A stretch of 64,000 nucleotides of DNA from positions 62,001 to 126,000 of the forward strand of contig JAISKC010000055.1 in assembly GCA_031261345.1 (NCBI GenBank), in the 5' to 3' direction. Shown one piece after another: positions 27,964 to 35,624 of the stretch. The stretch comes from Eubacteriales Family XIII. Incertae Sedis bacterium (GTDB lineage Bacteria > Bacillota > Clostridia > Peptostreptococcales > Anaerovoracaceae). The translations under genes were made by a program, and so were the position numbers. The notes under the pieces were generated by a model. The model had not been told where the DNA came from. It did not search any database and saw only the letters and a list, made by a program, of their open reading frames with translations. Numbering within the stretch: the first letter of the stretch is position 1; each line of letters begins with the position of its first letter.

Positions 27964-28784
27964 ATTTTCCCTTCATTAATTATCCGAGTCCCAATACCGC
28001 CCTCGCTGAACTCCCTCAGAAGTGCGTGTTCCTCTCTACCGTCGATGATAGCCACCTGCGAAACCCCGCGCGTAACCGCATCCACCGACCCCAAAATCTT
28101 CGGAATCATTCCACCCGCAATAGTTCCGTCGCTGATGAGGCTACCTATTTCGGGGATAGAAATTTCAGAAACGAGCGTGCTTTCATCGTCCTTGTCCAGA
28201 AGAAGACCCTTCACATCGGACATCTGAATAAGAAAATCCGCCTTGAGGGCAATCGCAATCTCGCTCGCAGCCGTGTCCGCATTCACATTAAAAATCTGTC
28301 CGCCTTTACCTATGGCAAGGCTTGCAATTACTGGTGTGTATCCTGCATCAAGGGCGACGGTAATAGGCTTCGTATCCACCTTAGTTACTTCGCCAACAAA
28401 ACCGAGGTCCGGCTTCTCCTTCTTCACGGCAACGAGCATAGAGCCATCGATACCGCAGATCCCGAGGGACTTCACACCCTTTTTCTCAAGCAGCGACACG
28501 AGCTCCTTGCTGACCTTCCCCGAAAGCACCATCACCGCAATTTCAACAGTCTCGGCGTCGGTATACCTGAGCCCATCGACAAATTTCGTCTCCTTACCCA
28601 GCTCCTTCGAAACGAGGCTGAGCACAGGACCGCCGCCGTGCACGAGCACGACCAGGGCCCCCACGGATTTCAGCACAGCAATATCGTCCATTACCATAGA
28701 CTTGAGCTCGGGAGACTGCATAGCCGCCCCCCCATATTTCACAACGATCGTGCGACCGCTTACATCAAATTTCTGCTGTGTCAT
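27960..28784 (-). CDS. argB: Acetylglutamate kinase
   Basis: This protein of about 274 residues phosphorylates N-acetylglutamate. ATG 28784 or the GTG just before it may be the start; both follow AGG sequences at the argJ end. Motifs: VVKYGGAAM (ATP site), VLVHGGGPVLSLVSKELG (substrate loop), GLRYTDAETVEIA, and NVNADTAASEIAIAL. The feedback N-terminal helix of arginine-sensitive kinases is short or missing, which would fit a kinase not inhibited by arginine. That point is uncertain. Confidence 0.94.
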   Translation of the reverse strand: MTQQKFDVSGRTIVVKYGGAAMQSPELKSMVMDDIAVLKSVGALVVLVHGGGPVLSLVSKELGKETKFVDGLRYTDAETVEIAVMVLSGKVSKELVSLLEKKGVKSLGICGIDGSMLVAVKKEKPDLGFVGEVTKVDTKPITVALDAGYTPVIASLAIGKGGQIFNVNADTAASEIAIALKADFLIQMSDVKGLLLDKDDESTLVSEISIPEIGSLISDGTIAGGMIPKILGSVDAVTRGVSQVAIIDGREEHALLREFSEGGIGTRIINEGKI

Positions 28785-28790
28785 CACCGC

Positions 28791-30083
28791 CTATGTCCTG
28801 TACATCCCATTGATTTTCACGTATCCGTAAGTCAGGTCGCAGCCATAAGCCTCGGCCTCGGCCATGCCGTCGTGCAGATTGACAAGAATCGTGATGTGCT
28901 CCTCGCCAAGGATTTTTTTCGCCTTAACCTCATCGAAATCGATGTCCTTCGAGCCCTTGCAGACCGAGAGATCGCCGGCCTTCGAACGAAGCACCACATC
29001 CACGTTGTCCACATTGAACGTCCCGGGAGAGTAGCCGACCGCGCAGAGCACCCTGCCCCAATTCGCGTCGCTACCGAATATCGCCGTCTTCACAAGATCG
29101 GATTGAATCACCGTCTTGCTGATAGTCATCGCAATGTCGTCCTTGGGCGCGCCGCTGACCCTGCACTCTATGAGCTTCGTCGCACCCTCGCCATCTCTGG
29201 CAAGTTTCTTCGCAAGATTGACCGTCACCAAATTGAGAGCCTTAGCGAAAATGTCGAATTCTGCATTTTCCGACGTGATTCTCTTGTTTCCGGCCTTGCC
29301 ATTTGCAAGTATCACCACCGTATCGTTCGTCGATGTGTCGCCGTCGATACTTATCTGGTTGAACGAGTGGTTGATGTCCTCTTTCAGGCACTCCCTGAGC
29401 AGGTTGCTGTCGATAGCCACGTCCGTAGTAATGAAGCCGAGCATGGTCGCCATCTGCGGATTGATCATGCCGCTACCCTTTGCAATGCCGCCGATATGGC
29501 AGGTCTTTTCGCCGATTTTGAAGCTGACCGCCACTTCCTTGTTGAACGTATCCGTAGTCCTTATCGCCTCGCAGGCCGCGTCCGAGCCATAATCCTTCGC
29601 CTTTTTGTCGCCGGTCAAAACCACCTTTGCAGCCTTGGGTATGCCTGCCTCAAACGGCCCAATGGAAAGCGGCTTGCCGATGACGCCCGTGCTGCAAACG
29701 AGCACGTCCTCCGCCGTGATGCCGAGTGCGTCGCCCGTGAGTTTGCACGTCTGCATCGCTATCTCAAGACCGTTCGCCGCGCAGGTATTTGCGTTCCCGC
29801 TGTTGACTATGACCGCCTGCGCCTTGCCGCCCTTCAAGTGCTCCTTAGTAACGATGATTGCGGAGCCCTGAACCTTGTTCGTCGTATAAACTCCGGCGGC
29901 CGAGCAAGGAACTTCGCTGAAAATGAGCGCCAAATCGCGCTTCTTCGACCTATGTTTGAAGCCCGCATGTATGCCGGTCGCGTGGAAACCCTTCGGCGCG
30001 CAGACGCCATTCTTGATGTATTTGAACTGCTGCGTTTTCTTCGCAGGCGTTTTCTTTTCTGCCGTTTTTGTCGCTGTTGCCAT
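28791..30083 (-). CDS. argJ: Glutamate N-acetyltransferase / amino-acid acetyltransferase
   Basis: This 430-residue Ntn-type enzyme transfers acetyl from N-acetylornithine to glutamate, giving the cyclic arginine pathway. The proenzyme cleaves itself at the A-T bond in KGSGMINPQMATMLGF. Other motifs are CSAAGVYTTNKVQGSA, NSGNANTCAANG, DGDTSTNDTV and GSDANWGRVLCAVGYS. Before the usual start (GGVCAPKGF-like, here NGVCAPKGFHATGIHAG) there is an extra 20-residue alanine/lysine/threonine-rich extension (MATATKTAEKKTPAKKTQQF). This is unusual and of unknown role. Start and ribosome site are not in doubt for a gene 9 nt after argC. Confidence 0.94.
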   Translation of the reverse strand: MATATKTAEKKTPAKKTQQFKYIKNGVCAPKGFHATGIHAGFKHRSKKRDLALIFSEVPCSAAGVYTTNKVQGSAIIVTKEHLKGGKAQAVIVNSGNANTCAANGLEIAMQTCKLTGDALGITAEDVLVCSTGVIGKPLSIGPFEAGIPKAAKVVLTGDKKAKDYGSDAACEAIRTTDTFNKEVAVSFKIGEKTCHIGGIAKGSGMINPQMATMLGFITTDVAIDSNLLRECLKEDINHSFNQISIDGDTSTNDTVVILANGKAGNKRITSENAEFDIFAKALNLVTVNLAKKLARDGEGATKLIECRVSGAPKDDIAMTISKTVIQSDLVKTAIFGSDANWGRVLCAVGYSPGTFNVDNVDVVLRSKAGDLSVCKGSKDIDFDEVKAKKILGEEHITILVNLHDGMAEAEAYGCDLTYGYVKINGMYRT

Positions 30084-30092
30084 TTTTTTCTC

Positions 30093-31118
30093 CTATTCTC
30101 CAGTAATGAGGCCTTTCACCTCCGGCAGTCCAAGCATGATATTCATGCACTGTATGGCCGCACCGGACGCACCCTTTCCAAGGTTGTCATACCTCGTAAT
30201 TATATCAATTCTTTCATCATTTCCCTCGATGAGTATCTCCAGATCGTCCCTGCCGCTCATCTTGTAGGCGGAAAGAAAACCCGCCTCGGGATCCGCACCA
30301 AGCGGTCTCAAACATATGAGCGGACAATCCCGATAATATTCAGCGAATACATCATGAATGTCTGCCACGGACACCTTCTTCTGCAATGCACCTATTTCAA
30401 TCGGAACCGACACGAGCATGCCGCTGTAATAGCTCGCAACTATCGGCGAAAAAATCGGCGCCTTATTCAATCCGGAAAACTTCGTCATCTCCGGAAGATG
30501 CTTATGAAATTGCGTGAGCCCGTATTGTCTGGGCGCCGCGAGAAAGTTCTGTTTGTCCGCGCCTACAGCTGAAAGTGCCTCCTCGTAGGCTTCGATCATC
30601 TTCTTGCCACCTCCGCTATAACCAGTAATGGAATGAAATGAGACCAAATCCTCCCTTTTTAGAAGACCAGCCTCAATGAGAGGTCTGACAGTAATGATGA
30701 ACCCTGTGGCATGACAGCCTGGCACTGCAACCAAGTCCGATTTCCCCGAAAACATATTCACGCCGACCTCCGAAGTGTCCGCGTTTCTATTCGTGAACAA
30801 CTCCGGCATCCCATACGCCCAATTCGGATATGTCCTATGCGCGGTCGAACAATCAATGATGCGAACCCCTGTGAATCGTGACTTTTCGCCATAGATAGCA
30901 TACTCCGCCATAATTGCGTTCACAATTTCCTTCGAGCCCTCATCAGGAAGGCACAAAAAGGTGATGTCAGCCTCAAGTATGGCGCCCATCCTCGTCTGAA
31001 CATCCTTCCTCATCTCATTCGGAATCTCAACGAGCTCTATATCATCCCTCGACGAAAGCCTACTCGCAAGTTTCAATCCTGTAGTCCCGACATTTCCGTC
31101 TATAAATATTTTATACAT
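30093..31118 (-). CDS. argC: N-acetyl-gamma-glutamyl-phosphate reductase
   Basis: This 341-residue NADPH enzyme reduces the acyl phosphate to the semialdehyde. ATG 31118 lies 7 nt after GAGG; an ATG at 31124 is too close. The nucleotide loop is IFIDGNVGTTGLKLASRL, the catalytic cysteine is in VAVPGCHATGF, and FHSITGYSGGGKKMIEAYE follows. The GNVGTTG start and length mark the shorter 'type 2' ArgC branch rather than the E. coli type. It is the first gene of the arginine operon. Confidence 0.93.
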   Translation of the reverse strand: MYKIFIDGNVGTTGLKLASRLSSRDDIELVEIPNEMRKDVQTRMGAILEADITFLCLPDEGSKEIVNAIMAEYAIYGEKSRFTGVRIIDCSTAHRTYPNWAYGMPELFTNRNADTSEVGVNMFSGKSDLVAVPGCHATGFIITVRPLIEAGLLKREDLVSFHSITGYSGGGKKMIEAYEEALSAVGADKQNFLAAPRQYGLTQFHKHLPEMTKFSGLNKAPIFSPIVASYYSGMLVSVPIEIGALQKKVSVADIHDVFAEYYRDCPLICLRPLGADPEAGFLSAYKMSGRDDLEILIEGNDERIDIITRYDNLGKGASGAAIQCMNIMLGLPEVKGLITGE

Positions 31119-31154
31119 CACCATTCCTCATATCTAATCGTTACAATACCAACG

Positions 31155-31184
31155 ATAATACACGATTACAGTGCATCTTGTCAA
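31155..31184 (-). promoter_or_regulatory. Proximal promoter of arg operon
   Basis: TTGACA, 18 bp, TATTAT on minus (-35 at 31184-31179, -10 at 31160-31155). Confidence 0.75.
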
Positions 31185-31192
31185 CACATTTC

Positions 31193-31226
31193 TGCATATT
31201 TATTCATAAAAATGTATATTTATGCA
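31193..31226 (-). promoter_or_regulatory. Two ARG-box-like operators
   Basis: On minus, TGAATAAATATGCA (31206-31193) and TGCATAAATATACA (31226-31213) match TGAATNNNNATTCA at 9 and 8 of 10 fixed positions. Their centres are 20 bp apart, as ArgR/AhrC hexamers prefer. They lie between the proximal -35 and the distal -10, so arginine repression of argC-J-B-D is likely. Confidence 0.75.
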
Positions 31227-31247
31227 CGCATTTTCGCTCACCTTAAA

Positions 31248-31256
31248 ATTATAGCA
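31248..31256 (-). promoter_or_regulatory. Distal extended -10 promoter of arg operon
   Basis: TGCTATAAT on minus. Transcripts would begin just before the ARG boxes, so bound ArgR would block them. Confidence 0.5.
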
Positions 31257-31272
31257 TGTTTGAATATGTTTT

Positions 31273-31302
31273 TTGACAAAGTGCCATTATGTAATATATA
31301 AT
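31273..31302 (+). promoter_or_regulatory. Promoter of tRNA-Arg
   Basis: TTGACA, 18 bp, TATAAT on plus, 12 bp before the tRNA. Both hexamers are perfect. Confidence 0.9.
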
Positions 31303-31314
31303 TAACAGCGATGT

Positions 31315-31391
31315 GCGCCCGTAGCTCAGCTGGATAGAGTGCCTGGCTACGAACCAGTAGGTCGGGGGTTCGAATCCCTCCGGGCGTGCCA
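31315..31391 (+). tRNA. tRNA-Arg (anticodon ACG), CCA encoded
   Basis: 77 nt with acceptor GCGCCCG/CGGGCGT, D arm GCTC..GAGT, anticodon loop CTACGAA, T arm GGGGGTTCGAATCCCTC region and encoded CCA. The anticodon stem has a C27-T43 mismatch. ACG is normally edited to ICG and reads CGU, CGC and CGA. The 3' end is duplicated at 31594-31620, marking it as an integration target. Confidence 0.97.
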
Positions 31392-31400
31392 AAAAATCAA

Positions 31401-31433
31401 AGAGAAGTATCCAAAACGGGTACTTCTTTTTTA
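31401..31433 (+). terminator. Terminator of tRNA-Arg
   Basis: GAAGTATCC pairs with GGGTACTTC (31404, 31418) around a short loop, followed by a T6 run. Confidence 0.85.
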
Positions 31434-31593
31434 GTAGCAAATTCAAACCCCCGACCTAAAGGGGTGTTTGAGGGGAAAGCATTTCCCCTCATCTAATCTG
31501 CAAAGCAGCGATTACCACTTCGTGGGTGTCAGGGTGCAAAGCACCCGCCCAAAGGGGGCAGAGCCCCATAGGAGGAGCGAAGCGACAGGAGGC

Positions 31594-31620
31594 GGTTCGA
31601 AGCCCTCCGAGCGTGCCAAA
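31594..31620 (+). repeat. Duplicated 3' end of tRNA-Arg (attachment-site-like)
   Basis: 27 bp match the tRNA 3' end with CCA and three following A (31367-31393) at 25 positions. Such copies are left by integrases that target tRNA genes. GTGCCAAA recurs at 45503-45510, beside the right-hand 64-bp repeat. Confidence 0.8.
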
Positions 31621-31625
31621 GACAG

Positions 31626-31689
31626 ATAATCCGAACATATTTCTGATAGGGAATACGTTCGGATTTGTCATTTATATAGGGTGAAGACA
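31626..31689 (+). repeat. 64-bp direct repeat, left end of mobilizable element
   Basis: This matches 45511-45574 at 59 of 64 positions. It contains a hairpin with arms AATCCGAAC and GTTCGGATT. It lies 12 bp before the stop of the WYL regulator gene on the other strand. Confidence 0.85.
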
Positions 31690-31700
31690 GATAGTCTGTT

Positions 31701-32687
31701 TTACTTGTTCGCTTTTATCACTTTTTTTAAGAACGCAACGTATTCAGTTCTCAGATTGTCAGGGGCATCTATCCGCATCTTGTCGCCGAACTGCGCTAGC
31801 CAACCGAAGAATGTTCCGGCACTCTTGATTTGCGCAATCACGCGCACTTTATTATCATCTTGGTTATACATAATTACATCTTTACCAAAGCGGTCAATCA
31901 TAGCGTTGGTCAGCGAATCATCAATGGATAGCTCTACGCGCACATCGTCACCCTCAAACATCCCGAATACACGCTTGCAGTATTCAGCAACATTGAATTT
32001 CTTCGTCTCGGTGTTACTCACGCATGAATCATCTTCAACTTCTATCGCAGTCATGCGGTCAACCCTGTAATGGGTGAAATCCTCATACTTCTCGGAGTAG
32101 GTAATAAGATAATAGTTTTCATCGTCCCAGGACATCCCCAGAGGATTGACGACATAACGCTCGCCATCGCGCCGGTAAACGCGCCTCTTATTCACATTGT
32201 AATCAAAGTATTTGAAAGAAGCCTTCTTCCCGTCAGCTATCGCAGAATGAAGGGCATCAACATTGTAATAGATACTCTCATTTTGTGTCTTGATTCTATT
32301 TGTCACATAGACCTGCCGTTGCAGGGACTTCGCATTATTCTTACTGGTGAGTGCCTCAAGCTTGCGGATTAATTCGGTGCTCTTGCGCTGCGTGATAAAC
32401 TTGGAACTTTGAACTGCGTCTACGAGCAGCTTTAGCTCTGGCAACTCATATTCTCTACTGCCGATATAGTATTCCGTGCTCTTGCCTTTGCGTGTAAGGA
32501 TATCAAGCCCGTACTGCCTAAGAGTATCAATATCATCATAGACAGATTTTCTCTCGGCACGAATCCCTGAGTCATCAAGTCTGGCGAGTATCTGTGCCAT
32601 AGACAGACCGCTAATTTCATCGGTCTCATTAAGAAGCCAATCCATAAGATATAGGATTTTCAGTTTTTGGTTTGCACTCTTTGGCAT
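31701..32687 (-). CDS. WYL-domain transcription regulator (mobile element)
   Basis: This 328-residue protein has an N-terminal winged helix (NQKLKILYLMDWLLNETDE, AERKSVYDDIDTLRQYGLDI) and a WYL domain with KYFDYNVNKRRVYRR, YVVNPLGMSWDDENYYLI and HYRVDRM. A C-terminal WCX-like part holds GWLAQFGDKMRI. WYL regulators commonly repress phage-defence operons and respond to nucleic acid ligands. Here the gene is last in a minus-strand cargo set, 24 nt after the AlbA-type gene. That suggests it controls the set, though this is inference. A second WYL gene occurs at 52127. Confidence 0.88.
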   Translation of the reverse strand: MPKSANQKLKILYLMDWLLNETDEISGLSMAQILARLDDSGIRAERKSVYDDIDTLRQYGLDILTRKGKSTEYYIGSREYELPELKLLVDAVQSSKFITQRKSTELIRKLEALTSKNNAKSLQRQVYVTNRIKTQNESIYYNVDALHSAIADGKKASFKYFDYNVNKRRVYRRDGERYVVNPLGMSWDDENYYLITYSEKYEDFTHYRVDRMTAIEVEDDSCVSNTETKKFNVAEYCKRVFGMFEGDDVRVELSIDDSLTNAMIDRFGKDVIMYNQDDNKVRVIAQIKSAGTFFGWLAQFGDKMRIDAPDNLRTEYVAFLKKVIKANK

Positions 32688-32711
32688 GGTTATACTCCAA
32701 ACAAAACTTGA

Positions 32712-34247
32712 CTAATTACTTTCGATAACTTTCCAGCTTCCGGTTTTGTCAGAACCTACACGAACTATTCTATTTTTATCTTTAAGCTTCTTTATATTCC
32801 GCTGTATTGTTCTTCGATCTTTTGATAGTACTGCTACAATTTCATCCACAGTAATGTCGGGGTTGTCAACAATTAATTTAAGAATGTCATTTTCAGTATT
32901 ATTTAGGGCGGCGTTTACAGCGGCATTTACAGCGGCATTTACAGCGGCATTATCCGTGTCATTTGACGATCCTTTATATATTGGATCAAATCCTTCATGT
33001 AGGAAAATCGTTGCATACATTGACTCGCGGTAGTCGTCAGTCTCAAAAACAGGCGGCGGAGAGCCGTTGACCCTAAGAGCATTCAGCACCTTCGTAATCC
33101 CCGTTGACATCTTTTCAGACAAGTCCATCTCCTTCAGAAATTCTCCGATACGGCGATTGCGGTAACGAACGGCAACAGCTTTTCCCTCTGCAAATTTTTT
33201 CATGTCAATTTTTTTGTCAGGTCCAGGAGCATTGCAAATCATGATACGATTTGGATAGATGCGAATTTGTATTGGATCACACGGGCGGTATAGGCGGTGA
33301 AACTGTGCATTGACGAGCAGCTCTTCAATGGCATCATACGGATAGGTGAAAAACCTGTCAGCTTCCGCACGATCTGGGTATTTGACAACTTTTTCCTCTA
33401 ATATCGATATTTTGATGAAATGCAACACATCGCGGATTTGTTTCTGTATTGGCCCAGTGAATGTCATTTCAGTGAAGTCATCCGATCCCTCTTCTAAGGA
33501 AGAATGAAACCACACCAGTTCTGTGATTGCGTACTTAATAAATTTTTCCGGATTATCCGAAAACATCAGCAGTCCAATATTGCGAATATCAATGCCAGTG
33601 TCAGTCGGATTTGCCACTTCCAAAGCTGTCAGTATTTCAGGCATTTGCATGATGTCAATTTGAGATGCGAGTGCACTATTGCTCTCGCGCAAAAAATCCT
33701 CAACATGAGCACGCCTGATATCGTCAACTTTCGCTTCATGACATACCCTGTCATCAAACGGAACAGAGTTGAACTTCTCAAATAGATCAGAAATCTCATT
33801 TTGATTCGCAACAGTTTTTACGGAAACGGGCTTAATCCAATAATCCTTTCGGCTTTCATTCGGATTCTTTGCAAAAACATCACGCGAGGCTCTGTATGGT
33901 CCAGCATCTCCGGCAGGACACCAGAGGTAAAGAACCATCTTCCCCTGATACTCCAAAATCTCACTTTGTGGAATATACCGAGGTTCTATTTTATTGCAGA
34001 ACTCGAATAGTTTTTTTTGGACATCGTCGATTTTATTCTCTTCTATACCTTCCGGTGGTAATATTGGGCGACCGTTATCTTCATCAACACCAATAACAAT
34101 GTAACCTCCGTTGATGTTCGGATAGTCGTTCGCATATGCACAGATTGTATGGATTACCTCAGACGGATTCCATCCTTTTTTATATTCGACTCTGTCTTGC
34201 TCAACAACTCGACCTTGTAATAGTGTTTCCAGTTTTAGTGGTATCAT
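32712..34247 (-). CDS. AlbA_2/Schlafen-type ATP-binding transcriptional regulator
   Basis: ATG 34247 follows GGAGG directly, giving 511 residues; an in-frame TTG at 34262 is less likely. The N-terminal AlbA_2/Schlafen-like domain shows RVEYKKGW, NINGGYIVIGVDEDNGRP and a central GPYRASRDVFAKNP stretch. A GHKL-like ATP-binding part follows (YDAIEELLVNAQFHRLYR, IMICNAPGP, NRRIGEFLKEM). A winged helix closes the protein (NPDITVDEIVAVLSKDRRTI). Between them, residues NAAVNAAVNAAVNAAL come from four 12-bp tandem units. Such proteins are common beside mobile and defence genes. The target is unknown. Confidence 0.82.
   Translation of the reverse strand: MIPLKLETLLQGRVVEQDRVEYKKGWNPSEVIHTICAYANDYPNINGGYIVIGVDEDNGRPILPPEGIEENKIDDVQKKLFEFCNKIEPRYIPQSEILEYQGKMVLYLWCPAGDAGPYRASRDVFAKNPNESRKDYWIKPVSVKTVANQNEISDLFEKFNSVPFDDRVCHEAKVDDIRRAHVEDFLRESNSALASQIDIMQMPEILTALEVANPTDTGIDIRNIGLLMFSDNPEKFIKYAITELVWFHSSLEEGSDDFTEMTFTGPIQKQIRDVLHFIKISILEEKVVKYPDRAEADRFFTYPYDAIEELLVNAQFHRLYRPCDPIQIRIYPNRIMICNAPGPDKKIDMKKFAEGKAVAVRYRNRRIGEFLKEMDLSEKMSTGITKVLNALRVNGSPPPVFETDDYRESMYATIFLHEGFDPIYKGSSNDTDNAAVNAAVNAAVNAALNNTENDILKLIVDNPDITVDEIVAVLSKDRRTIQRNIKKLKDKNRIVRVGSDKTGSWKVIESN
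32905..32952 (-). repeat. Four 12-bp tandem repeats inside the AlbA-type gene
   Basis: ACAGCGGCATTT (plus strand) repeats from 32905 to 32952, first copy degenerate. Each unit adds four residues (NAAV), so slippage would change linker length without a frameshift. Confidence 0.85.
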
Positions 34248-34295
34248 ATTGCCTCCAATCAAAGTTTTAATTTCTTAGACGTATCTCTCTGTTGT

Positions 34296-35612
34296 TTACT
34301 TCGTCCAATCAAAATTATAGGCATCTAATCGATCATTGCACTTTTTCAATTCCTCTGTCGAAAACAGTGCAGAATACTCTGATTTTAAGACACAGTATTC
34401 TACAGATAAATCGAGTCGTTTCATTTCCCATAGTTTTGTAAATCCTGTTGATGGATTATCGACATTTATTAATGTTTTTGCGGCTTCAAATCCACCCATC
34501 TCGTCGACCATTCTGAGGAAATATGAAGGATTATAACCAAGTTTTTTACAAGTTTTCACCCCGTCTATTAAATCAGCCACAAATGTTGCCTTAAGAGCTT
34601 CAATATCATATGCGTTGTCTGTTAAACAATCTGTCGCTATTGTTTCTTCAAAATCATCAGCATCTATTGTTTCAAATAGAACCAATTTAATTCGTTCCCA
34701 CGGATATGCGAACACTTCTTCGAGATACTCTTCCCAGTTATCTCGTGTTAATGGACGTCCGTCAGGTAATGCGCTTTCTCCTGGTAACCCTGTCGTTTGA
34801 TTTACTACAAGCATGTTCAATAGGGGAAGACCATTCGGAACAGTGATATTGTCACGAATATACCCCAATGGAAAGCGCAGACTTATTGCAGCTATTGTGC
34901 GATTCTCTTTGTTCTGAATTAGATGTTTTAATTCATTATATGTAAGCGGTCTCTTTTCCACTGAGGCAAAATCTATCAGTTCCCGCCAAGTTTCTGGAGC
35001 ATTTTTTAATCCTGGTTTTTCTGGCCAAGAAAAGTTAATTTCGATAATTTCCTCATCGGAATATTGTTTAGGCAAATTTTCTTTTTCAGTGCTATTGTTT
35101 TTCGATTGGATATTATCCTCTAATAGTTCGTAAGGAATGCCATCAGCACTACAAAACACAGTCCATTTCTCAGCCGCTATAGAGTCAGTGCAATCCGTTT
35201 GTGATGGAAGTAGCAATGCAATTTTCTTTTCAACCCATGCTAATTCAGCTTCTCCAATGATTTCACCGTTATTATTTTCAATTTCGAATCCGACGGCTGA
35301 AGGCAGTGCTATATTCAAGTCTGACAGCGATTCTACAATTGATTTGCTTTCTTCGTCATATAGAAGAGCCTTTACATCTTCCCATGTTTCGATAACATCC
35401 GGCAAGTTTACAGATTGGTTTGGATTTATAAATTTATCCGGTTCAGTTGGAGCAACACTTGATGATTTTTCAGGAAACGTGAAAGGCTTACCTCCGATAT
35501 CCACGGTCACGTAGCGCTGACCGCTACGAATGAATACTTTAGATATAATTCCATCAAGCTTTCCATTTACTATTACTCTCGCGCCCTTTTCATATACGAA
35601 TTCAATATTCAT
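34296..35612 (-). CDS. 438-residue element protein with shared LP.L..LVVN domain, unknown function
   Basis: ATG 35612 lies 7 nt after GGAG; the ATG at 35618 is too close. The first 60 residues look like an SH3-like barrel (VNGKLDGIISKVFIRSGQRYVTVDIGG). A middle region is not recognised. Residues of about 225-320 hold LTYNELKHLI, FPLGYIRDNI, GLPLLNMLVVNQTTGLPGE and EEVFAYPWERI, which match the 115-residue protein at 7368-7715. The C-terminus FTKLWEMKRLDLSVEYCVL, then EYSALFSTEELKKC, resembles C-terminal tails seen in restriction- and defence-type proteins. It starts 12 nt after the RecD-like gene and is probably a working partner of that helicase. Confidence 0.6.
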   Translation of the reverse strand: MNIEFVYEKGARVIVNGKLDGIISKVFIRSGQRYVTVDIGGKPFTFPEKSSSVAPTEPDKFINPNQSVNLPDVIETWEDVKALLYDEESKSIVESLSDLNIALPSAVGFEIENNNGEIIGEAELAWVEKKIALLLPSQTDCTDSIAAEKWTVFCSADGIPYELLEDNIQSKNNSTEKENLPKQYSDEEIIEINFSWPEKPGLKNAPETWRELIDFASVEKRPLTYNELKHLIQNKENRTIAAISLRFPLGYIRDNITVPNGLPLLNMLVVNQTTGLPGESALPDGRPLTRDNWEEYLEEVFAYPWERIKLVLFETIDADDFEETIATDCLTDNAYDIEALKATFVADLIDGVKTCKKLGYNPSYFLRMVDEMGGFEAAKTLINVDNPSTGFTKLWEMKRLDLSVEYCVLKSEYSALFSTEELKKCNDRLDAYNFDWTK

Positions 35613-35624
35613 CGGCATACTCCT

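Larger units (their letters stand above)
31392..31625. other. Element relic between tRNA-Arg and the direct repeat; no gene
   Basis: Apart from the tRNA terminator this stretch is GC-rich and holds short inverted repeats (GAGGGGAAAGCATTTCCCCTC near 31470, GGGTGCAAAGCACCC near 31531) but no supported gene. It is bounded by the tRNA 3' end and its copy, so it looks like the leftover of a tRNA-targeting element. Confidence 0.55.

Noticed and set aside
28026..30572. Very long open frame (848 codons) on plus opposite argB/argJ/argC
   Set aside because: It is the shadow of well-supported minus-strand genes with clear motifs. It has no ribosome site and its translation is arginine/histidine-rich without any family pattern.
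31489..31671. 60-codon minus-strand frame in the element relic
   Set aside because: It crosses the tRNA-end copy and the 64-bp repeat border, has no ribosome site and no recognisable pattern.
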